A stretch of 64,000 nt of DNA from Malania oleifera (lineage: Eukaryota > Streptophyta > Magnoliopsida > Santalales > Ximeniaceae), in NCBI RefSeq assembly GCF_029873635.1, contig NC_080419.1, forward strand, positions 72,652,597-72,716,596. The letters are read 5' to 3'. Both the position numbers and the translations under genes were made by a program. Position 1 is the first letter of the stretch. Each line of letters starts with the position of its first letter. Below are positions 1 through 12,387 of this stretch, piece after piece. Below the pieces are notes generated by a model, which was not told the origin of the DNA, made no database searches, and worked only from the letters and a program-made list of their open reading frames with translations.

Positions 1-1633
1 GCCTATACAAGTAGTTTCCCTCTGCTCTAGTACCATAACTGCTACCAGGACACTCACTTTTCTCAGTAAGCCCTCGAAGTTATCTTATTAATTAACGTAC
101 ATACATAAATTAATAGATATGCATATAACAAACTTCCTGTGACAAACACGCCATTTACATCCCCATGGCACGGGTTGTGCGGCCCAAAGGATGGACTAAT
201 GTCCTGGGGGATCCACCCAGACAGTAGTTATCTATACTCTCCGCTAACATACTCTACGTGTACACGCAGTTCCAACTGCTGGTCCGATTGCTCTCACCCA
301 AGGGTGCATTCTCCTCACGTAGGCAAATCGGACAAGACCACCCTACACCTCTCAGCACAGGTGTGGGCGCACATGGCCACATAACAAATCTCTAACAACG
401 ATACCGTGCTCACACTACACTAGTCCCCAGGGTTCCTAAAACATATCATGCAATTTAGATAACAGAAAATATCATTTAAAACTTCATTTCACATATATTT
501 CTTATTATTTCAAAAACCCGGCCCCCCGCCAAGAATACAATCCGGTATATAGCCATCAATTAAAACTCGGCCCTCGGCTATCAAATTATAATCCTAACCC
601 TTGGCCAATCAAACAATACCTAGCCACTGGCTGTTAGTTCAAACTCCTGCATTTTATAAATAGTTTCAGTATTTTCACAAGCATTTTCAGTATTTTTCAC
701 AACAATTTCAGTATTTCTCAAACAATTCAGTATTTCAAAATCCCAAATCCAGATATACAATAATCCATACAAATTAAATCATCTATCATGCAATTTTCCA
801 CATTTTAACATATCCATATAAATAAACAAATTTTCCACCATTCATTTTATTCAAAAATATCATACCATATATCCTAGGTTTGTAAAATCCATTTTGAACG
901 ATTGGTTTTCAAAATAGCCTTTAAATTTCCAAATGAATAAATAAATAAATAAATAAATTTATATAAACATAACAATTAAATTGATTCAATTTTCATAAAA
1001 TTACTGACTTAACTTAATCCCCTTACCAGATTTCCTGAAAAGCCTAATACAACCCCGACCTACGCCCCACGGCATTCAAAACCCCTAAAACCCTGGAATT
1101 CAAACTTTATCGCATTATTCATTACAATTTCCAGAGTAACTTTTCCTAAAAGCCCCCTAAGTTCTAGATACCCTAAATAGCCTAATAAATTCTAAATTAT
1201 TAAACTTACCCCGATTTAGGATTGGCGCCCCGGAACTCCAATTCGAAAACTCGCTCTACCTAGATTGTAGAGAATCTCCCCACGAATCTCTTGACAATTT
1301 TCGTTCGTTAATTGGGCTTAAGATTTAAGAAAAATTGAGGTAAGAGTAGAAATTGGCCTTACCCCATGAGATATGTTTATGTCGCTCCCACGACAAATCC
1401 ACTCCAGTAGAAGTGTTGGTGGCAGAGAATGGAACCCAACGATATTTTCAGATTTTCGATCAGCCGAATGTTAGAGAAGAAATTGAGGAGAGTCGGAGAG
1501 AGAACAAAAAGACAACAAGAGAGATGCTGGGACGGAGAAAAGAAAAATGCAGAGAAGTAAAGAGACAGAGGCGCAGGTACCTTTAATTATCATTCTGAAG
1601 AAATCTTCCTTCAGGAAGATTCATTATTTCCTT

Positions 1634-1713
<80 letters not shown>

Positions 1714-1825
1714 TTTATTATATTATTTATTTAATTAGTCCAGTTTAATAATATTTAATTAATTAGTTAATTAATAGTCTTTTTTTTTTTACATTCCCAA
1801 GCATATCATTTTCTGGAGTGTTGCA
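1..1825 (-). mobile_element. Gypsy LTR, minus strand, cut by window edge
   Basis: Reads as an LTR on the minus strand: its 5' end is the complement of GGAGTGTTGCA ending at 1825, immediately followed by a polypurine-tract-like stretch (complement of ttctcccctcc at 1826). It aligns by eye with the LTRs at 10262, 12388, 21941, 40716, 43341 and 60369, sharing the cgggttgtgcggccc block (171-186) and the cgataccgtgctcac block near 398. The distal end lies outside the window. Confidence 0.8.
1638..1711. repeat. Compound (TA)n(TG)n microsatellite
   Basis: About 40 bp of TA repeats, broken by one ACAT, run directly into about 30 bp of TG repeats. It sits inside the minus-strand LTR. Confidence 0.95.
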
Positions 1826-3350
1826 TTCTCCCCTCCTTATAAAAATTTCATCCTCGAAATTTGTTGAATATAACCTCAAATAAGATCCATCGTCAACCTT
1901 ACAAGTTTTGAGTTAATCTTTTAAATCACTCTATTATAACTAGTAATTAACATAAGTTGATGGATTATACATCTTATCCTAATACACCTTGCTTCAGCAC
2001 CATCACTCAACAACTTCAATTTCCATCTTCAGTCTTCCAAGATCTAACACCAACATTTCTTGTTTAGCACATAATTGATGCTCTTATAATATTTGTGAAA
2101 TTAACCACAAATGTTGTTCATGCTCCTTTTGAGTCTTTGAATACCCCAAAAATCATCCATAAAAATTATATTAAGTTAATCCAAGTATGGTTGAATAACT
2201 TGATTCATTATATCTATGAAAATGTAAAGTGCATTGGTAACCCCAATTGATAACACCAGAAACTTATAGCGACCTTTTTATGTACTCAATTCTATCTTTG
2301 GGATGTGTACTTCCCAATTCTTAATTGGTAAAAATTAAATTGCAAATCAATCTTAAAAAATTTTGGGATTTTACCAATTAATCAAATAATCCACCAATCC
2401 CTAGAAGTCGATACGAATTCTTAATGTAACATGATTCAACTTCCAATGATTAATGCACAGCCTCGAGATCCCATTATGTTTCTTACTGAGTAACACAGGT
2501 GCAACCGATGATGATATACTAGGTCGAACAAATTCCTTGTCAAGGAAATCTTCTAGTTGCACCCATAGGTTGCCTTAATTCAATTAATGTCATTCTATAT
2601 GAAGCAGTTGACATAGGCTCCGTTCCTAACACCAAACTAATATTAAATTCAATCTCCTTTTGGAAGTAGTCTCAATAAATCATTTGGTAAGATTATCTAA
2701 AAATTCATCACCAATGGGTAAAAAAGTTGGGGGATTCGTTAACTTGTATATTTATTTCATTGTTGTTACAACCCCAGACATGTGCCCAAATTCTATATTT
2801 TCACAAGCACTCAAGATGCCAAATATGAGAGTTTGTTAGTTGGAAAGAAAACATCACCCATTTGGATATCTGAGTACTACTTCCTTTTGAAAACAATCAA
2901 CTAAGTGTATGATCAATAAATAACCACCAATGGTTAGCCCCATCTTTAAATAGAGAACTTACACCGATGACTCATACTCATCAAGGACCATACTTCCTGG
3001 AGCATCTCAGACCAGGATGTGTAATCATTAGCCTGTCAGATCAATTGTATAAAAGGAACTTCAAAACTCTCATCATAACTTTGTAATTCATTTGAGTAAA
3101 AATTATATGAGCTTCTAACCATTCCCTGTAATTCTAATCACCGAATTCCTTTTCAATGTCAAACTAATGTACTAGCTTACACTTTTAAATCAGGGTAAAA
3201 TATCGTCATTTTCCTACCAAATTGGTTTCTAAATTTTTCCTGCTTCCAATAGTTTTAAGATTCCACTTCTAGCCTATGTTGGCAAACGTTGAATATCAAA
3301 ATATAGTTGGAAGATATCCTCAATAAAAAACAGAGATTGCAATTATGGCA
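1826..3350 (-). pseudogene. Decayed Ty3/gypsy pol, family also seen at 39700-43340
   Basis: The complement of 2230-2900 matches 39700-40510 almost line by line, including the stretch encoding the start of reverse transcriptase (gaatttaatattgatttgg...) and the FGVTN-type segment. Both copies carry stops in every frame. The polypurine-like tract at 1826-1866 marks the element's 3' end next to the LTR at 1-1825. The right boundary near 3350 is a guess because similarity fades into AT-rich sequence. No integrase or RNase H could be read. Confidence 0.7.
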
Positions 3351-4263
3351 AGTCTAAATCTTGGTATACTGACTCAAGTCAACCTTAATCTTGTTCTAGT
3401 GACTGGAAAAATATGCAATAAACACGCGTCTTGGTTGTTGGTATAGAATACAATACTAATGAAGTAGTTTAGTCAGCTATGATCAGTGATCGGACATTCC
3501 TTAAATTAATAATATGCTATCATAATCTAATTTACAAATATTGGTGATAAAAAATTAATTTACAAATATTAAAACATAAATATTCAGAGTCATTAATAAA
3601 AATTGATATTTTTACTATAATAAACAAATATAGACATGAGACACTATTTTGACACTATATAAATATATGTACAAAAAATCTTTAATTTAACAATATGAAT
3701 TTTATTTCTTTTAGAAATATTTAGTATTACCTTTAAAATATTAAGATACTTTTGTATACTTTTGTTCATAAATTGATTTGCCCTATTTATACTTTTATAT
3801 ATAATATAAAAGTTTATTTCTAGTAGAAATTTGTGGTCTTACTTTTAAAAGATAAAGGATATTTATCTTACAAAATTTACTTTATACATAATATAGATTT
3901 TAAAAAAGGTAAGCAACACAAAACTCCCTTGCAGTTCATAAAAAAATAAGGACATGTCTTGAGATTTTCCAACAAGACATAGATCTTCTCTTATATTTAG
4001 TAAAAAGACAAACCCTTTGAGGGATATAAATGTCTTAGTAATAATAAAAAGAAAAACACTTATATCACAATCAACTTACATTTATAGCAAGTTATTTCTG
4101 CCTACATTCTATCCTCGTCTCTTTTTTTTTTATAAATTTGGCTTTGAGTCTTCCTTTATAGCCTTTCTTCCTAAGGAATATATTTGCAATGAGTTCCTCA
4201 TCATTTTCTCTTTAGAACTACTTTGCCTTGACTCTGCTGGCTTTAGTACAACAGTACTTTATA

Positions 4264-4300
<37 letters not shown>

Positions 4301-4820
4301 TGTTAAGAAGGATAAAATACACCTACTTCTCCTAAGATTTGACAAAAAGACAAGAACTTTCTTCAAGTTTCAAAAATCGCACAAATCTTTTCTGACATAT
4401 GATTATTGAGACACTTATATCTCTCAAAGACATTATCATTTGCCAAATATAAGGGGAAGCGTGTCTTTTTGGCAAACTTTAATGGAGGTGTTTGGAAATT
4501 TTAAAATCTCAGGTACAATCCTTAGAATTTTTGAAATATCAAAGGAAATTCGTGTCTTTTTACCAAAATTTAGACAAGGTTAGGCTTGTTTACTTGTGGA
4601 AAACAACTTAAGTTTTTTTTTTTTTAAATTTAATATTATTTTAATTAAATTATTTAAAAGCAGTTCAGATGGAACTTTATTTTTCAAATTGAAGCATCCA
4701 AAAAAATGTTGGTTCATCTAACATTTTTTAAACAAAAGACGCTGGAGCATCCAACGTTTTTTAATCTGCGTATAAAAGCACCAGTTTGGCTATTGACAGG
4801 GCATTCCCGAACCCTTCTTC
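3351..4820. other. AT-rich intergenic stretch with (TA)n run
   Basis: No convincing gene. A (TA)16 microsatellite occupies about 4268-4299. Sequences around 3900-4040 and the complement of 4440-4570 share phrases such as aaaaagacac and cctttga, hinting at a decayed inverted-repeat (foldback) element, but I could not align them well. Confidence 0.5.
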
Positions 4821-5360
4821 ATGTCGGAGGTTCAACTTCATGGGTATGACATGCATCACATTGATGGTTGAAGTCGAGGGGTGACCGATTGGAGGACTTT
4901 CCACATGATCTATGTGGATTTATGGGAGGATCGTAGAGAACAAATCATCACTTGAGAGATGGAGGATGGCCCTTTGCATCTACAAGATCCATATTTCAGA
5001 TGGTATAGGTCCATCACACAATGTTTCGTGGATAAGACAACAATTGTATATATAACCCTCGTAAGTAAACATTACCACACATATTTTAGTCCTACTTCAA
5101 AATTTTATGATATAAATGTATAGACTACATTTTTTTGTACTGTAAGATGATATATTGCATGAGGTCGAGCTAGTTTATTGAGATCCATCTGTTCAAGGGT
5201 TGGCGAGGGATGGACTAATGATTGTCCACAAGCATGGATGACAAGGACATATACCTGGACCTTCCCCTACACGACAGCCAGTTGGAGGTCAAGGAGTTCC
5301 AATTCGCGGAGGACGTGCTAGGTGTGCAGATAGTGGTTCGCAGAGCCGACCCAGTAAGAT
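4821..5360 (+). pseudogene. Plant mobile domain (PMD)-like gene fragment
   Basis: Translation from the ATG at 4821 gives stretches such as DWRTFHMIYVDLWEDRREQI and DPYFRWYRSIT, a pattern typical of the repetitive plant mobile domain / 'phosphatase 7 long form homolog' family, often carried by Mutator- or gypsy-like elements. A second stretch near 5240-5350 (DKDIYLDLPLHDS) continues in another frame after a likely intron remnant or frameshift. In-frame stops occur after HHIDG and REQIIT, so it is not functional. A 78-codon open frame at 5597-5833 may be its tail but is not recognisable. The family is inferred from motif memory only. Confidence 0.45.
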
Positions 5361-6064
5361 TTCTAAGTAGTCATTATTTGTAAAGAGTCCAAACGTCTTT
5401 GACCCTTCAATACTATATACTTGTTTAACAGTACCTGACACGGCTGAGTCATTAACTAGTTTATGATATCCTATTAATGTACCTTCATCCTTTCATCTTT
5501 CCCACGACCTACCATATAGGAGTAGTCCTTATGAATCTCCTACCACCCCATCCACACCATTTATATCTGATGTGAGTATAGATTCGGAGGACATGGATGC
5601 ACTGGTCCTTTCACCACGTTCTTGACCTACATCATTACATCAGTTATCTCCCCATCTGCTTCATATGGATGATGATGCAGTACCTCAGGGTAGAGATGGT
5701 AAAGATACAGGATGACGATGGGGTAGGAGAGTTAATGGGGATGACTAGCAAGAAAATAAAGGGGGGATGCAAACGCAGCCTACACGATAGAGGAGACAAC
5801 TTACGTGTGGCATATGAGCACCAACATAGTTAAATATGTAGTTTTGTGTATATTGTTTTGTACACTAGTTTCATTCGTATATATTGTTTTCCATGTCTCC
5901 TTGGACTACTTTTTTATAGTTAGGAATGTTTATTTATTGTTCCTTAAGATGTATATATAATTATCGAACAATGTCAACAACTTCACTAATATTATAAATG
6001 TCATGATTGGGAAATACTGCTGACATAGTATGAATGTATAAATATTGCATCTCAATGTTGTGAA
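5361..6064. other. Sequence between PMD fragment and gypsy gag
   Basis: Apart from the unrecognised open frame at 5597-5833 (acidic, followed by a K/R-rich end), I see nothing supportable here. No 5' LTR precedes the gag at 6065, so the gypsy element is 5'-truncated. Confidence 0.4.
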
Positions 6065-6660
6065 AAGGCATACTTCCCTATTGCCACTAGAGAGGCGAAG
6101 CTAGAGAAATTCATGCATTTGATGCAGAGGTCCTTGTCGGTGCAGCAGTATACATCCAGATTTGTGGAGCTATCCCGATTCACTCCATATATGGTCCCAA
6201 ATGAGCCGAAGAAGGCTCGAATATTTGAGAAAGGGCTAAAGCAGGTGATACGCGTGCAGGTGGTGGCGTTATTGGTCTAGAACTTTACTGAACTGGTAGA
6301 TAGAGCCATGGTGACGGAAGCTAGTATTCATAAAGGGGAAAGAGAAGCGAACTAGAAGAAGAGGCCCTTGCCTCAAAGTTATCAGTCCGACTCCAGTTAG
6401 AACTCTTGAAAGTGGCTTAGTAGTTCATCAAGACAGCGGCAAGAGATAGGATCTCGAGCCTCTTAGGGGAGTTTTCAGAGTGACATTTGTCCCAAATGCC
6501 ATAAGAATCATTGGGGCGAGTGTAGGGCTAGAACAACTATCTACTACCGGTGCGATGTAGCAGGGCATCAGGTGCGAGACTGTCACGCGACACTGAAGTA
6601 CCCACCTCAGCAGCAACAGTATATGAGGGGAAATTAGGCACCCTGAGGTGGTCATCAAGG
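6065..6660 (+). pseudogene. Gypsy gag, 5'-truncated and broken
   Basis: Three-frame reading recovers the Ty3/gypsy gag pattern: AKLEKFMHLMQ, SLSVQQYTSRFVELSRFTPYM, then a zinc knuckle (CxxC at YRCD region, GHQVRDCHA) around 6480-6600. Several stops and frameshifts interrupt it. The capsid N-terminal half is missing. The order gag, zinc knuckle, protease matches the downstream pol and shows this is one element. Confidence 0.75.
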
Positions 6661-6679
6661 GAATACAGCCTAGGCACAA

Positions 6680-7489
6680 GTGTACTCTATGACACCAGGT
6701 GACACTGAGCACGCAGGAGACGTAGTTACATGTATTATTTATATGCTCTTCCATAAAGTTGTTGTGCTTTTTTATTTAGATGCAACCCACTCATTTATAT
6801 CAAAGGGATTTGTTATATTTTGTGACATAGAGACTCAGCCGTTAGGATTTGAGTTAAGTGTGGCCATGCCGGCAAGGTCAGTTATTGTATGCAGTAAGGT
6901 GGTTAGAGACTACCTAGTGGAGATTCAGGGAAAAAGGCTTCTTGCTTGTCTAATCGCATTCGATATGCATGGATTTGATATTATACTAGGGATGGACTGG
7001 CTAATCCTTTTAGCGATTCAGGCAAGGAGATTACTCCCGAGGGGTTGTCAGGGGTTCCTTGCGTATGTGAAAGAAGCGCCAAAGGAAGGACTTAAGCTGG
7101 AGGATATTCCAGTAATTCCGGAGTTTCTGGATGTTTTTCCAGAAGACTTACTAGGGTTACCTCCTGATTGTGAAATGGAGTTCGCCATTGAGTTGACTCC
7201 AGGGACAGCGCCAATTTCCAAGGCTCCATACCGAATGACTTCGACTGAACTGAAAGAGCTTAAGGAGCAACTGCAGGAACTTATAGATAATGGTTTCATT
7301 AGACCGAGAGTATCACCCTGGGGAGTGTCGGTGTTATTCATAAAGATAAAAGATGGGTCGATAAGGATGTGGATTGACTATAAAGAAATTAACAAGGTAA
7401 CACTAAAGAATAAATACTCGTTACCGCATATTGACGACCTGTTTGATCGGCTGAAGGGTACTCAGGCTTTCTCTAAGATCGATCTGTGA
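6680..7489 (+). pseudogene. Gypsy protease and reverse transcriptase N-half
   Basis: A 269-codon frame. The first part is a retropepsin-like domain in which LDATHSFIS occupies the usual D-S/T-G-A-T-H-S-F-I active-site region (DSGAT-like, degraded to DATHS), followed by DIILGMDWL. The reverse transcriptase begins at about residue 145 with [12 protein letters not shown], and continues through [31 protein letters not shown] and [29 protein letters not shown]. It ends at a TGA replacing the codon after SKIDL. This architecture is typical of plant chromoviruses. Confidence 0.85.
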
Positions 7490-8040
7490 TCCGGGTATCA
7501 CTAGTTGAAGGTAAAGTCAGAGGATGTATCGAAAACAGCCTTTCGAATTCAGTATGGCCCTTATGAATTTTTGGTTATGTTGTTTGGTTTGACGAATGCG
7601 ACAGCCATATTCATGGATATGATGAATAGAGTGTTCCACGCGTACTTAGACCAATTCGTGGTGGTATTCATTGATGACATCCTGTTTTATTCGAGGATTT
7701 TTACAAGCATGAAGCTCATTTGAGGCTGGTACTTCAAGTACCCCGAGAGAAGAGATTTTTGATAAATTCAAGAAATGTGAGTTATGGCTAGAACAAGTTG
7801 CATTTTTGGGCGAGACCAAAGAATGTACACGAGATCAAAAGTTTCTTGGGTCTAACAGGGTACTATTGTCGATTCATCAAGGATTTTTCTAGGCTGTCAG
7901 GTCCTTTGACATGACTTAAGAGGAAGAACAACAGGTTTGACTAGACTAGTGAGTGTGAGCAGAGCTTCCAAGAGTTGAAGCAACGTCTAGTCATAGCCCC
8001 AGTGTTGACCATTCCATCAAGGGATGGTGGTTACATGATC
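7490..8040 (+). pseudogene. Gypsy reverse transcriptase C-half, frameshifted
   Basis: Contains [16 protein letters not shown] and the catalytic box VVVFIDDIL (the FIDD form of YxDD) at about 7650-7690. After a stop at 7721 it continues in other frames with the connection region (FLGLTGYY-like at 7840-7870, complement to SFLGL/RFIKDFS). The catalytic aspartates are preserved but the frame is not. Confidence 0.8.
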
Positions 8041-8382
8041 TATAGTGACGCATCCTAGAAAAGGTTCAAGTGTGTTTTGATGCAATAAGGAAAATTTATT
8101 GTGTATGCTTATCGCCAACTCAAGAAGTATGAGAAGAATTACCCCACATATGACTTAGAGCTGGCAACAGTGGTATTTGTACTAAAGACCTGGTGGAACT
8201 ACTTATACGGTGAAAAGTACGAGGTCTTTACTGATCATAAGAGTCTCAAATACTTCTTTACCCAAAAGGAGTTGAATATGAGGCAACGCAGGTGGCTTGA
8301 ATTGATTAAATACTACGATTGTACTATTAGTTACCATCCTAGAAAAACTAATGTGGTAGCTGATGGGTTGAGTCGGAAGTAA
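8041..8382 (+). pseudogene. Gypsy RNase H domain
   Basis: The open part from 8101 encodes [33 protein letters not shown] and [20 protein letters not shown] ending in ADGLSRK, the standard Ty3/gypsy RNase H end. It retains the E and D-H pattern of the active site. The upstream DASxxG part at about 8041-8060 carries a stop (TAG). Confidence 0.85.
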
Positions 8383-8535
8383 GTACCTGCATCAGTCTCA
8401 GCGATTGGGATTCAATATAAGATTAGGATGGACCTAAAAAGTTTGGGGGTAAAGTTAGTATAAGGAAGTTACCAAACATTCATTGCTAGTCTGGTAGTGC
8501 AACTAACCTTATAGGAGAGGATTAGATCGACTCAG

Positions 8536-9366
8536 ATGAAATATGTAGAGCTGGTAAAGATTGTGAGTGGAATACAGGATGGGTTGAATGCAGACTTTAA
8601 TGTCTTTGATGATGGGTTGTTGAGATTTCATACCCAGATCTGCGTGCCAAATGATGATGAGATTAAACGAACCATCCTGGAAGAGGCGCATCGCTCTTTA
8701 TATATAGTACGTCTAGGAAGCACAAAGATGTACAGGGATCTGCGAGGTTCTTTTTGGGGGTCTAACATGAAAAGAGAGATCACCATTTCATAGAGTAGTG
8801 CCTAACGTGTTAGCAGGTGAAGGCCAAGCATCAGAGGCCAGCAGGACCATTACAACCACTTAACATCCCAAAGTGGAAGTGGGAGCATATCTTGATGGAC
8901 TTTGTGTCGGGATTTCTTTTGGCGGTGCATGGGAAGAACGCTATCTGGGTTATAGTGGATCAGCTGACAAAGACTATGCACTTCGTTCCGATTAGGGTTA
9001 GCTATTCCATGGACAAGCTAGTAGAGCTTTATGTGTAGAAGATAGTACAACTTCATGGCATCTTGGTTTCTATAGTTTCAGATCGAGATCCAAGATTCAC
9101 CTCTTGTTTCTAGAAGAGTTTTCAAGACGCGTTAGGATCTCAACTCACCTTCAGTACCACATTTCACCCGCAAATGGATGGACAATCCAAGAGGACTATT
9201 CAGATTTTGGAGGATATGCTGTAGGCATGTACTAGATTTTGGCGGTAGCTGGATCAGGTATCTGCCGTTAGTTAAGTTTGCATATAATAACAGCTATCAG
9301 GCCAGTATCGAAATGGCACCATATGAGGCCTTGTATGGTTGCCGATGTCGATCTTCATTGTACTAG
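8536..9366 (+). pseudogene. Gypsy integrase, broken
   Basis: In order: EEAHRSLYIVRLGSTKMYRDL (zinc-binding region, about 8680-8740), HQRPAGPLQPLNIPKWKWE and MDFVSGF with the first catalytic D (about 8900), VSDRDPRF with the second D (about 9080), then GQSKRTIQILEDML, where the catalytic E of the usual DD35E arrangement reads as K. Stops at 8791, 9036 and others break it. The combination of stops and the changed third residue argues against activity. Confidence 0.8.
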
Positions 9367-9439
9367 GATGAGGTAGGTGAACGGTAGGTGTTGGGACCAG
9401 AATTGGTTTAGCAGACCTCTACAAAGATTGAAAGGAAGA

Positions 9440-9941
9440 GGATAAAGGCAGCACAGAGTCGGTAGAAGAATTATGCAGATACTCGTCGATGGGTGCTAGA
9501 GTTCGAGATCAGGGATATGGTATTCATGAGGATTGCTCCGATGAAGGGGCTGATAAGGTTCAGAAAGAAAGGTAAGTTGAGTCCTTGGTACATTGGGCCT
9601 TTTGAGATACTGAAAAGGATTGGTCTAGTCGTTTATCGAGTGGTGTTACCACACTAGCATTATCTTGAGTTCATAACGTCTTCCATGTATCAGTGTTGAG
9701 GAAGTACGTGTCAGATCCTATGCATGTGATCAGCTATGAACCATTAAAATTGGGGATGTTTTGACTTACAAGGAGGTACCAATTTAGATTTTGGATCAAA
9801 AGGTACAGAAGCTACGTACGAAGGGAATACCATTAGTAAAGGTACTGTGGCGCAATCATGTGATCGAGGAGGCTTCTTGGGAGCTTGAGACAGAAATAAG
9901 CCAAAAGCACCCACAACTTTTCAGTGATGATCAGTGCTAGA
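9440..9941 (+). pseudogene. Integrase GPY/F tail and chromodomain-like end
   Basis: Reads KLSPWYIGPFEILKRIG (the GPY/F module), then VFHVSVLRKYV-like sequence, and ends with ILDQKVQKLRTKGIPLVKVLW and EASWELETEISQKHPQLF. This C-terminal tail is characteristic of chromoviruses of the Tekay/Del clade, whose integrases end in a chromodomain-like module thought to guide insertion into heterochromatin. Frameshifts are present at about 9660 and 9790. Confidence 0.8.
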
Positions 9942-10227
9942 CAGACTGGTGTGATTGAACAGGTATGTATTAGTTTTATATGTAGGTTAGATAAGGTAGG
10001 TATATTTAGCTTTTCAATTGTTATGAGTTTATGTATGGATGGTCTCTGGGAGAAATATGTATGGTATTAAAAATTTATGAGACACTATGTGTAACCACGG
10101 TATTCCTCTGCCATAAGTGGGGGCAGGTAATAAAATTGGGACGGAGTTGCTATGTGGGTGGCCGCCTGCTCTTCCTATAGTCAGAGCAATAATAGTTCAG
10201 ATGATGTGATAGAAAATAGTTAACAAA

Positions 10228-10261
10228 TTTCGAGGATGAAATTTTTATAAGAAGGGGAGAT
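10228..10261 (+). other. Polypurine tract region
   Basis: The segment tttcgaggatgaaatttt followed by ataagaaggggagat immediately precedes the LTR start TGTGGAG, as expected for plus-strand priming. Related tracts occur at 1826-1866 (complement) and 43300-43340. Confidence 0.75.
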
Positions 10262-12387
10262 TGTGGAGACTCGAACCCAGAAAATAAGGAAAATAAATAA
10301 GAATGAAAATTTCAAAAAGGGGAGCAGCAGGCTTCATTGACGAGGTCCAGGTTCTCGTCAACAAAGGCCCTTGTAATAACCCGAGGAATTTTTGAGCGCC
10401 TCGTCGACGAACACAGGGGTTTCGTCGATGAGGGTTCTTGAGTGTCTCGTCGACGAAGGCACATCTTGTCGATGAGAAGATACCGAGAGGAGGGTTTTTG
10501 GATGTCTGAAATTTGTCGACGAGGAGAGAAGGTTCATCGACGAACTTTCTTCAGGACTCTTCGACGAGGTGACCTGTCTTGTCGATGAATCTGGCTTTAT
10601 AAATAGTGAAAACTCATATTTTTGACAGATTTTCAGCACAATTACTCTCTCTCTCTCTTTAAAATGCATCTCTCTCCTTCTCTCTTCGATCTTAGCTTTG
10701 TTTGTCACTAGATTGAAGATATGAGGCCACCATGAGGCTCTTGACGAAGTTTTCTACAAGTCTACTGGAGCTGATCGTTGGTGGAGTTGGTTTGGAATCC
10801 ATCCTAATTTTAGGGTAAGGCAATTTATTCAGGATTTGCTTTCCCTACAGTTATAAGAAATGTTGTATGCAGGAAAATACTGATGTTTTGTTCTGGGGGA
10901 TATCGTTTTTAGGGTATTGAGCAGAGAACCCTACGAGTGTAGAGCTAGTGTACAATAGGGGTTTTTCAGAAACTAGGTAAGGGAAATATGCTATGCTAGG
11001 AGTTTTACAATATTATCAAAGATTTTATATATACCAGTTTAGTATCCAGCTTTTACAGAATAAGAGTTTTCAACGTTTGTGTGGTTTGAGTAGATATTTA
11101 TTTGATATAGAACTCATATAATTTTTTATAGCATATTATACTATACAGTATTTACAGACAAAAATTGATGTATATCACAATATATTTCATATCAATATAT
11201 CACAGTATATCTCAAAACAGTTTATTACAGAAGTTTATTTAGATTAGTATATTATAGTTTTATTCAGAATCAATACATTACAATTTTTATACAAATCAGT
11301 TTATACAGTATTTATAGTATGTCATGTTTCTTAATTCCATAACACTCAGATTATACAGACAGATTTACAGTTATAGCATCAAGATGCTACAGTTATATGA
11401 TTCAGATGTCACAGTATTTACAGTACATAAATTATAGTGTTATGTTTGTTTTGGAAACATGATGAAAATAGTAGAAATATTATAGTATTATATTATATAT
11501 ATATATATATACAAAGCATAGTACCATTGCTAATACAGATAGAGTGCAACCACATATCTGAGATAGTGTGTGGGTACCGTCAAATTGTGTTCGGAGAGGA
11601 TGCAACTCCCCAGTTCATTGGGTTGAGTGGACCAGTTTGACGAGGTAGTAGCCAGTCTCGAGCCTAGGAGTGGATGCAGTTTGGCCGGGCTGAGGTAGTG
11701 TAGAGTATAGTGACTTACTTGGAGGGCTGACCAAGTTAAGTACCGCCTACGGGCCACACAACCCTGTCATGAGGGTTTAAATCATGACATACAAAGTTCT
11801 AGAGATAAAGCACAGTTATGTATATGTATACAATTTTATAGTATTTGATAAATATAGTATGATGTTAGCGGTATGAAAAGTAGAAAACTCAGATGATACA
11901 ATTATGTTTTAAACTGCGAAAATGTAAGATATGCTTTACAGATCTATCATTTATTACAACTCAGATGTTATTTAAAGTATATATATAACTTAGTCGCCAC
12001 ACACTAGTAATAGTATATTTCCACTTACTAAGCGTCGACTCATCATATTATTCTAACATTTTTCAGAAGAGCTAATTAGGTGAGCAGATCAAGCTCGCAG
12101 ATAGAGATTTCTTAGTTTCCCTGGTTATAGGGTAATTTTGAAAAGAGTATGGTATTTTCGATAGATGACACTGGAGAGAGAAATGTATTGTATAACTTTG
12201 TGTTGAAAATACTAAGTTCTGGTATTGTATGGTATATATGGATGTATGGTTTATGTTTCCATTGCGTAGGTATGGATATAGTATACAGGAATACCCCAGT
12301 GCCTTTTGAGGCCTAAGATTACATAGCAGGGTATCAGAGTAGTACATATGTGTTTAAACAAATGATTTAAATTTTGAGGTCGTTATA
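10262..12387 (+). mobile_element. 3' LTR of the 6065 gypsy element
   Basis: Starts TGTGGAGACTCG directly after the polypurine tract. Its probable end is ggtcgttata, a mutated CA terminus, placed by comparison with the solo LTR at 40716-42755 and with the complement of 25576 (TGACCTC). About 2.1 kb long. It contains the CGTCGACGA motif cluster, a TATA box, a CT-rich leader, the agcatagtaccattgct block (11514) and the gggccacacaaccc block (11751). Confidence 0.8.
10390..10605 (+). promoter_or_regulatory. LTR promoter: CGTCGACGA cluster and TATA box
   Basis: About eight exact or one-mismatch copies of the palindrome TCGTCGACGA lie between 10396 and 10586, then TATAAATA at 10598-10605, then a CT-rich leader (10644-10660). 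The transcription start would fall near 10630. Comparable arrangements occur in the LTRs at 12388, 40716, 34260 (minus) and 60369. Confidence 0.65.
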
